A stretch of DNA of 64,000 nt from Puniceicoccaceae bacterium Marseille-Q1082 (GTDB lineage: Bacteria; Verrucomicrobiota; Verrucomicrobiia; Opitutales; Intestinicryptomonadaceae): contig CAJGBI010000001.1 in NCBI GenBank assembly GCA_904424815.1, positions 733,010-797,009 on the forward strand, in the 5' to 3' direction. The notes beneath the pieces are model-generated. The model saw only the letters and a program-made list of their open reading frames with translations. It had not been told where the DNA came from and made no database searches. Of this stretch, positions 1 to 5,910 are shown piece by piece. Position 1 is the stretch's first letter, and every line of letters starts with the position of its first letter. Position numbers and translations under genes: made by a program.

Positions 1-13
1 TTTCCTATTTTGA

Positions 14-427
14 TTATAATCCATCCCAAGATTTCTTTATATATTGAGATTTTACTCTTCCATCGTCTCCAAATATTAAGATTTGTAAATAAAACACTCG
101 TTTATGGGACCTGTAATTTACCCCCCAGCAGTTTGATTTGGAAACAAATTCGTTTTTTAGAATATCATCAGGTTTGTCAAAATACTTATAATTATCACCG
201 TTAATAGCAACTACAATTTTTGAAGTGCCATTATAGATAGATTTTATACCTCCAAGCTTTTTTGCTACATCTTCTTTGCTAAGGCCAACAAAAGATATTT
301 CTCCATCAGGATACCCCCAATCTATACCTGTATAACAATAATATGCAAGAAAAGATAAAAATGCCAACAAAATACATAGAAGTAATAGTGCACTGAACCT
401 CAGAATTATATTAATAGTTGATTTCAT
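14..427 (-). CDS. small membrane-anchored protein, candidate partner/immunity of the RHS tip upstream
   Basis: The 137-residue product has one strong hydrophobic segment (about residues 8-30) after a short basic start, then a polar domain that would face the periplasm. I do not recognise the family. The ATG lies 3 nt after the stop of the RHS tip gene, so the two are probably translationally coupled. This is the usual place for the cognate immunity gene of a polymorphic RHS toxin, but that role is inferred only from position. The sequence is AT-rich compared with the rest of the window. Confidence 0.6.
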   Translation of the reverse strand: MKSTINIILRFSALLLLCILLAFLSFLAYYCYTGIDWGYPDGEISFVGLSKEDVAKKLGGIKSIYNGTSKIVVAINGDNYKYFDKPDDILKNEFVSKSNCWGVNYRSHKRVFYLQILIFGDDGRVKSQYIKKSWDGL

Positions 428-430
428 AAC

Positions 431-1582
431 CTATTTTTCAAATAAATTACTTTTCATCCGATGTGACCAACCAATTGCATCCCAAGGTAATTTGGATGCA
501 TCAAAGTTTCCTCCAGCAATTTCAATTAACTGACTAAGTAGAGAATTGCAGTTTCCAAATTCAGATGATAGAGGTATGGCAGAGTATAGGCTCGAAGTTT
601 CATTAGAATTAAAATTATCCGCGGCATTTAAATATGCATTAACAAAATTCATATTTAAATTTATCGAACCATCTGCACCCGTTACGTTTCCACCTTTAAT
701 TCCCCCTGAATCAGCCGTATTATTATATGTTAGATCGATATAATAACCCATGCCAGCAGGTGAATTAAGATTCGGTACCATGGAATCGCTTTTATATCCG
801 CCGATTGATGAAGAATATGTCCCGTCTGAATTAGAATTAAATTTAGATTTTTGATCTGATGTTAATTGTGAATATTCATTTGAATTTACAGTCAATACAC
901 CGTATGTATGAGTTCCAGCAGGAGATCCGGAGAGTGGCCTCCCATAAACTTCCAAAGTCGCCAAACCCAAAGAATCAATTACTAATGTAGGTACCGCCGC
1001 ATAGAACTGGTTGTTGATACCGTCCGGATAGCCTGCGGGGTCGGAGGAGCGCCAGCGGGCGGTGGAGGCGTCGTAATTGCGGTACGGAAATACATACGCC
1101 TGTAAATCTTCATCGTAGGGCTTACCGGTAAAGCGTGCGGAACGGTCGTGCTGTATGCTCCCCTCGCCGAATATCGTTGTATCTTGGTAGTCCTTTACAA
1201 GATTTCCCTTGGTATCCATACTCCATAATGTCGTTCCCAAAAAGTCGTGCTCGTGGTAGCGCACGCCCTCGTCGGTTTTGCTTAGTATCGGAACTCCGCC
1301 CGATACATGAGGCTCATTCACATATATGTCGCTTCCTCGGCGGATTAACGCCAAGCCGTCCCATACCCACACTTCAGTGCTACCGTCGTGAAAAGTCTTT
1401 TGCGCAAGCATCCCAAACCCGTCGTACGCGAATTTTGTTATCTTCCCCCTGCGGTTTACCTCTATTACCTTATCCAAGTATCCGTATTTGTATTCTACGT
1501 CTATTTCCCCGTTGAGCTTCTCGGAAACAAGCCTCCCCGCCCTGTCGTAAAAGTATTCGCGCTTCCCTTCGGGAGAACTCAT
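431..1582 (-). CDS. headless RHS core fragment with variable C-terminal tip (cassette 1)
   Basis: The N-terminal ~215 residues are the end of an RHS/YD-repeat shell: YD-type motifs, then an ARFTGKPYDEDLQAYVFPYR-type core and a DP-GYPDG-NN-QFYA-PL/SLGLA boundary. The remaining ~170 residues are a unique tip containing a GNCNSLLSQLIEIAGG segment and ending in FEK. The frame stays open upstream to about 1672 (YKYTYDTANQLKE is readable) but has no signal peptide or shell there, so the gene lacks the ~1000 or more residues of a full RHS protein. The ATG used has its purine tract directly abutting it, so it may not be translated. It looks like an orphan tip cassette that could be recombined into a full RHS gene elsewhere. 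Confidence 0.7.
   Translation of the reverse strand: MSSPEGKREYFYDRAGRLVSEKLNGEIDVEYKYGYLDKVIEVNRRGKITKFAYDGFGMLAQKTFHDGSTEVWVWDGLALIRRGSDIYVNEPHVSGGVPILSKTDEGVRYHEHDFLGTTLWSMDTKGNLVKDYQDTTIFGEGSIQHDRSARFTGKPYDEDLQAYVFPYRNYDASTARWRSSDPAGYPDGINNQFYAAVPTLVIDSLGLATLEVYGRPLSGSPAGTHTYGVLTVNSNEYSQLTSDQKSKFNSNSDGTYSSSIGGYKSDSMVPNLNSPAGMGYYIDLTYNNTADSGGIKGGNVTGADGSINLNMNFVNAYLNAADNFNSNETSSLYSAIPLSSEFGNCNSLLSQLIEIAGGNFDASKLPWDAIGWSHRMKSNLFEK
1000..1426 (-). repeat. RHS core direct repeat, copy 1
   Basis: This stretch encodes the RHS core and is nearly identical to 2660-3086, at a constant offset of 1660 bp. Differences are scattered single bases, many at third codon positions. Similarity falls away on both sides, where the cassettes carry unrelated tips and different 5' ends. 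It is a plausible homologous-recombination arm for tip exchange. Confidence 0.85.
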
Positions 1583-1656
1583 CTCCTTTAACTGGTTTGC
1601 GGTATCGTATGTATATTTGTAAACCTTGTAATCTATATACAGGATGTATTTATATT

Positions 1657-2208
1657 TTATTTTATAATAAGACTATATAACCAATAATACTTCTTCCCTA
1701 TGTTATAACTCGATATATAAATTACGTTATTTTTTAAGTTATAATAAGGTCTATACTCAATACGTTCTAAATTCTCAAGATTTGTTCTTATTTTAAGATT
1801 GTATTTCCCTTGATCCTCGCTGATGACAATTTCCATGCTTATATCAGCAAATTGGATCATTGAAGTCGGTTGAACCTTAACAATATCTGCTAATATTGTT
1901 TTTTCATTTTCTTTGCTCATCAAAACCCAATAATGTCCCGAATATTTACTTGGAAGCCTACTGGACCATTGCAAGAGAAGCTTTTCATTGTATAAAATAT
2001 TCTCAACCGACTTTTGTTGCTCTTGCGATATATCCGATTTATTGTTTACCGCAAGTTGTATTGATGGCATATAACATAGTGTTTTTGTATCTATTTTGCT
2101 AAAAGATTCTATATTATTGTTGAAATTATCCAATAAACTATCTTCATTCCCATATATCAATGATACAATGCCGAAAAGACATATATATTGCATTATTATT
2201 CTTTTCAT
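1657..2208 (-). CDS. exported small protein, candidate partner/immunity of RHS tip 2
   Basis: The 183-residue protein has an N-terminal signal-peptide-like segment (MKRIIMQYICLFGIVSLIYG) and a Lys/Asn/Ile-rich mature part. Its ATG overlaps the TGA of the RHS tip gene upstream (ATGA), which implies translational coupling. No family is recognised. It is AT-rich. The position suggests immunity, but export is unusual for immunity to cytoplasmic nucleases; if it is immunity, the toxin may act in the periplasm. The stop codon falls inside the degenerate 5' end of the next RHS fragment. Confidence 0.6.
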   Translation of the reverse strand: MKRIIMQYICLFGIVSLIYGNEDSLLDNFNNNIESFSKIDTKTLCYMPSIQLAVNNKSDISQEQQKSVENILYNEKLLLQWSSRLPSKYSGHYWVLMSKENEKTILADIVKVQPTSMIQFADISMEIVISEDQGKYNLKIRTNLENLERIEYRPYYNLKNNVIYISSYNIGKKYYWLYSLIIK

Positions 2209-3071
2209 TTTTCTATTCCCTGTAATGTAAACGAAGAATATGCTGATTTACTTAAAATACTTGTATTTGTTCTTCCGTTATTTTGATATATAGTTATATT
2301 TGCTAAAAAAGTTTTAGTTCCATCTTCACTTCCATCCGCAGGAAAGGGAAATGGATAATTTAAGCCTAATGTCCACGTTTGAGTTAATGAATTCCCAAAA
2401 CCTAATGGAATATAATCTGATATAATCTTATCGCTACCCATTATTATGTTTCGACCATAAGAAAAAACATCTCCTCTTTCCCTTTCAGATTCAGATCTTG
2501 TTCCAGTTATAGTTACTATAGCACTCGATATAACTTTTACGAATTCACTCTTCCCAATTTCATATTGATAAATACTCTTATCTATTGGAATAACATTACT
2601 AAATGATATTGTAAATGAAGCTAATCCTAGAGGATCTGCGTTATAAGTAGGCACACAAGCATAGAATTGGTTATTTATGCCATCTGGATAACCTGCTGGG
2701 TCGGAGGAGCGCCAGCGAGCGGTGGAGGCGTCGTAATTGCGGTACGGGAATACATACGCTTGCAAGTCTTCGTCGTAAGGTTTGCCGGTAAAGCGCGCTG
2801 AGCGGTCTTTTTGGACGCTTCCTTCACCGAATATCGTTGTATCTTGGTAGTCCTTTACAAGATTTCCCTTGGTGTCGGTACTCCATAGGGTGGTTCCCAG
2901 AAAGTCGTGCTCATGGTAGCGTACCCCTTCGTCGGTTTTGCTTAGTATCGGAACTCCGCCCGATACATGCGGCTCATTCACATATATGTCACTTCCTCGG
3001 CGGATTAACGCCAAGCCGTCCCACACCCACACTTCAGTGCTCCCGTCGTGAAACGTCTTTTGCGCCAACAT
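2205..3071 (-). CDS. headless RHS core fragment with variable C-terminal tip (cassette 2)
   Basis: Residues 1-150 repeat the same RHS core as cassette 1 almost exactly, from MLAQKTFHDGSTEVWVWDGL to the NADPLGLA boundary. The ~138-residue tip after that is unrelated to tip 1 and ends in IEK. The frame is open upstream only to 3125, directly after the TAG of the preceding gene, with KYDGFG readable before the first ATG. There is no ribosome-binding site at that ATG and no export signal. The fragment is thus fused onto the end of the previous unit. I infer an orphan cassette rather than an intact toxin. Confidence 0.65.
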   Translation of the reverse strand: MLAQKTFHDGSTEVWVWDGLALIRRGSDIYVNEPHVSGGVPILSKTDEGVRYHEHDFLGTTLWSTDTKGNLVKDYQDTTIFGEGSVQKDRSARFTGKPYDEDLQAYVFPYRNYDASTARWRSSDPAGYPDGINNQFYACVPTYNADPLGLASFTISFSNVIPIDKSIYQYEIGKSEFVKVISSAIVTITGTRSESERERGDVFSYGRNIIMGSDKIISDYIPLGFGNSLTQTWTLGLNYPFPFPADGSEDGTKTFLANITIYQNNGRTNTSILSKSAYSSFTLQGIEK

Positions 3072-3086
3072 GCCAAAACCGTCGTA
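2660..3086 (-). repeat. RHS core direct repeat, copy 2
   Basis: Second copy of the repeat at 1000-1426, collinear over about 427 bp with only scattered substitutions. Recombination between the copies would delete tip 2 and its partner gene, or swap tips. Confidence 0.85.
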
Positions 3087-3125
3087 TTTTATTCTTATAT
3101 GCGGTTTGTAAGATAAAAAACCGTA

Positions 3126-3620
3126 CTAGTCAAATTTAACAAAAGAAATGAATTTAGGGTTTGTGTTAAACCGTGATATAGAGGAGGACCAACCGAGTAA
3201 ATTTATATCATTTTTCTTCAATTTTACAATAGTGTTTAGCTCATAATAATCAAGTAGTATTCCATCTTTTTTTTCATAAAAATAAATATATACATTTAGC
3301 ATGTTGGAACTTGTATTAAATTTTCCTTTAATAGACACAACATTCTCATTTGAATATATCTTTCTATCTCTAAACTCGCTTTTACTTATTGGATAATACA
3401 ATACCACCTTATAACTTGAACTCTTATCATCCCATTTTAAAAGTATAATTTTATTTATATCTTTATTTTCTTGTGTTTCTATTGGGAAATTTATCTTTGA
3501 GATAATTGATATGCAATTATCCACTTTGTCTCTTAAGTTATCATTCTCGTTTGGAAATAATCCAAACGGAAATGTTAAAATTAATATAAAAAAACTAAGG
3601 ATTCTAAATATATTATTCAT
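3126..3620 (-). CDS. exported small protein, partner of the third cassette
   Basis: The 164-residue protein has a strong signal peptide (MNNIFRILSFFILILTFPFG), then a polar Lys/Ser/Asn-rich domain. Its start is 3 nt past the stop of the short secreted gene upstream, the same spacing as in the two RHS cassettes. I do not recognise the family. General build (signal peptide, similar size, AT-rich) matches the 183-residue protein of cassette 2, but I see no convincing sequence similarity. A role as immunity protein is inferred from position only. Confidence 0.55.
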   Translation of the reverse strand: MNNIFRILSFFILILTFPFGLFPNENDNLRDKVDNCISIISKINFPIETQENKDINKIILLKWDDKSSSYKVVLYYPISKSEFRDRKIYSNENVVSIKGKFNTSSNMLNVYIYFYEKKDGILLDYYELNTIVKLKKNDINLLGWSSSISRFNTNPKFISFVKFD

Positions 3621-3623
3621 ATC

Positions 3624-3950
3624 TTATTTCTCAACTGTTACTGAAAATACCCCAGTTGCATTATATCCCGATATTGAAAAAGAATGTGTATAAGAACCAA
3701 CTCCAACCCTTGTAGTTATTCCACGCTCTTTGTCTTTTGACGTAAATACGCTCTCCTTTGGCAGCTCAAACTCCGATATCTTTTGCCCCTTTATCGCGTC
3801 GTCTATGATTTTACCAACTTCGCTTGATTCCGTGGCATTTCGCGCACGCTGCTCTTCAAGCGTCTCACGTATGAATCTTTCTACCTCGCCTCCGTGTGCG
3901 CACAGCGCAAACAGTGTTAACAATATTACGCTTGATAGAGACGTTTTCAT
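3624..3950 (-). CDS. short secreted protein in the tip position of a third cassette
   Basis: The preferred ATG at 3950 gives 108 residues with a signal peptide (MKTSLSSVILLTLFALCAHG); an in-frame start at 3980 would put ten polar residues in front and is less likely. The mature part begins Glu/Arg-rich (EVERFIRETLEEQRARNATE) and ends with a Ser/Thr/Val-rich segment finishing VEK. Both RHS tips also end in -EK and are followed at once by an exported small protein. It may be what is left of an RHS gene whose shell was deleted, joining signal peptide to tip, or a small effector of its own. Confidence 0.5.
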   Translation of the reverse strand: MKTSLSSVILLTLFALCAHGGEVERFIRETLEEQRARNATESSEVGKIIDDAIKGQKISEFELPKESVFTSKDKERGITTRVGVGSYTHSFSISGYNATGVFSVTVEK

Positions 3951-4046
3951 GGCGTGTCTCATTTGAACACGGTTTATCATAAGCGCTTGATTAAATATGT
4001 CAATAAATTTCTTGAAAACTCCTCAAGCGTTGTTAAGATAATTTAT

Positions 4047-4535
4047 ATGATGATATTAGTACTTGTATTAATTTTTGTCCTGACAACGCATTTGAATGCT
4101 GCGCCTTCACGGGAGTCTCCTACATTGCATAACGAGCAACTAAGAATAGACGGGCAATTATTTAAAAGATTTGGACTCGCATGTTAAACGGCTCTCCGGA
4201 GTTTAAATTTCCAATATACATGGAACACAACATATCAAAATATCAATTCGGTGAATTTGAAAGGTTTTCGCAATGGTGTGTGCCATGCAGACGGAAAAAA
4301 ATACGAACTTTTGTCGGCAAAGTATGACGGGTTAAAGCGGCTTATTTCCCTAAACATAGGCCCGCTATGGCGCGAATTTAAATGCGACGGCGAATCGGAG
4401 ATTCTGACTTCATGGAGACCTCTAAAAGAACGCGAAACTGTATTCGCATACAGAAACGGAATGATATACGCGATTGCCCGCCCCACAATGCCGACTGGGA
4501 AACCTGCATTTTTATTTATTCGCACGCATATATAA
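4047..4535 (+). pseudogene. degenerate gene for a small secreted protein (two frameshifts)
   Basis: A signal peptide starts at 4047 (MMILVLVLIFVLTTHLNA) and runs to a stop at 4185-4187. Coding continues in a second frame (LNGSPEFKFPIYMEHN, about 4184-4275) and then in a third to 4535 (ADGKKYELLSAKYDGLKRL ... PTGKPAFLFIRTHI). Read together the three pieces make one plausible exported protein of about 160 residues. No family is recognised. Alternatively 4251-4535 could be a small intact gene starting at GTG 4251. Two indels or sequencing errors would both explain it. Confidence 0.4.
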
Positions 4536-4644
4536 AACCATAATAGGTAATTTTGCTAATAATAACACTATTTCTTTCCCGTAAAAGCCGCGTTGCGGGA
4601 TTCGGATTTTGACATGCGGTTGGATATTCGGAAAATTTCCCGCG

Positions 4645-5577
4645 ATGGACGAAAAGTATTACAAGGTCATAGGCGCCGACGGGAAGTCGCCGACAACCCG
4701 TTTTGATTATTCGGACTACCTGCCCGAAAGCGACGGGACTCCCGGAAAATGGCTTCCGGAAATTCCGGATAGCCGGTTGCTCTCAGACGGATATTACGCC
4801 TCGAAATACTGGAATATGTGGTATGTGGAAGGCGCGCGGATTTACGAGGTAGAAATGCGCGGAGTCTGCCGCGGAACGGGCGCGGGCGTCGAAAAGCAGG
4901 TGTGTTGCGCCCAGATAAGGCTGATTAGGGACGCCACCGACGCGCTTCTCTCCACCCTGCCCGCCTGCGAATTTCCGCAGCCCAAAGTTTCCGCAAATAC
5001 CGGCGTTTTAAACACCGGCAGCCACAACACGGGCAACTGCAACGTCGGGGATTTCAATACGGGCAACCGCAATACGGGCTCTCTCAACAGCGGTGATTTT
5101 AACACGGGCGACCGCAATTCCGGCATGGACAATGTTGGCGACGGAAATTTCGGAACCGGAAATGTCGGCTGCGAAAATGTAGGGCACTCCAACACCGGAA
5201 ACCGCAACAAAGGCTCATACAACAGCGGAAGCTGCAATGTCGGGTTCGCTAACAGCGGCAGTTTCAATATCGGCAACCGCAATTCCGGCAACTGGAACAT
5301 CGGCAGTCGCCACTGCGGATATTTTAACACGCGCGAACCTTGCGCGTTTATGTTCGACAAGCCGACAAATTTGAAATTTTCGGAAATCCGGCTTCCCAAG
5401 TGGCTGAACTTTCCCAATCCGCGCGAAGCTTTTGAAACCGCAACATCGAAGGAAGTCGAGCAGACCCTTGCCCTGCCCAATTTCGATTTCCAGATCTTTG
5501 AGAAAATCACTGGCATATCAAAATCAGATTTTACCCGCAAGCTTGGGCGCCTTCCGGAAAGCGCAAAGCAAGAGTGA
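4645..5577 (+). CDS. N-x-G pentapeptide repeat protein with DUF7666-like N-terminus
   Basis: From the preferred start at 4645 the protein has 310 residues; an in-frame ATG at 4609 would add 12. Residues 1-110 (MDEKYYKVIGADGKS ... YASKYWNMWYVEGARIYEVEMRG ... AQIRLIRD) resemble the DUF7666 domain of phage and gut-bacterial proteins, by memory of the pattern. Residues ~118-233 are about 23 pentapeptides of the form N-[TSV]-G-x-x, the Pentapeptide_2 type also known from mycobacterial PPE-MPTR proteins; they should stack as a beta-helix. A ~75-residue non-repetitive tail follows. There is no signal peptide, so it is probably cytoplasmic. Function unknown. Confidence 0.65.
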   Translation: MDEKYYKVIGADGKSPTTRFDYSDYLPESDGTPGKWLPEIPDSRLLSDGYYASKYWNMWYVEGARIYEVEMRGVCRGTGAGVEKQVCCAQIRLIRDATDALLSTLPACEFPQPKVSANTGVLNTGSHNTGNCNVGDFNTGNRNTGSLNSGDFNTGDRNSGMDNVGDGNFGTGNVGCENVGHSNTGNRNKGSYNSGSCNVGFANSGSFNIGNRNSGNWNIGSRHCGYFNTREPCAFMFDKPTNLKFSEIRLPKWLNFPNPREAFETATSKEVEQTLALPNFDFQIFEKITGISKSDFTRKLGRLPESAKQE

Positions 5578-5910
5578 TTTTAACGCAAGAGCGAAATACC
5601 GTCGACAACCGAAAGCGCGCATGCATGCCACGCCCTTGCGCCCGCTTGCAGAACAACGTATTATAATTAAAAAAGGCGCCCAAAAACTCGGTTGAAACGC
5701 AGGATATTTTGATTATTCCACAAAAATTTGCCGAGGCGCGTCTTTTAAAAAGTTGCCAACCAAAATGAAAGCGGCGGAACCGTCGCAAGGCGCGCGCCGC
5801 TTTGCGGGCAAATTCAAACCGGCATGTCGGCTGGAAGCGCGCCGGAATATGCGGACGGCAAGCTTTCAAATCGGGGCTCCGGCGGCAAACGCCGCCGCCC
5901 CGATTTAAGC
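5578..5910. other. intergenic region between convergent genes
   Basis: The region separates the repeat protein (plus) from secDF (minus). Apart from the secDF-side hairpin at 5872-5902 I see no convincing gene or site; the short open frames here lack start sites and recognisable products. Confidence 0.6.
5872..5902 (-). terminator. probable terminator of the yajC-secDF operon
   Basis: A strong GC stem (CGGGGC.CCGGCGGC pairing with GCCGCCGCCCCG) lies 9 nt beyond the secDF stop. The downstream U-run on the minus strand is weak (ATTTG), so termination may be inefficient. Confidence 0.5.

Noticed and set aside
4842-5540. Minus-strand Leu/Pro repeat frame opposite the pentapeptide protein
   Set aside because: Its repeats are the mirror of the N-x-G coding repeats on the plus strand, which has the meaningful N-terminal domain.
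4645-5577. N-x-G repeats read as a CRISPR-like or tandem DNA repeat array
   Set aside because: DNA repeats are short, degenerate and in coding phase; there are no spacers of even length.
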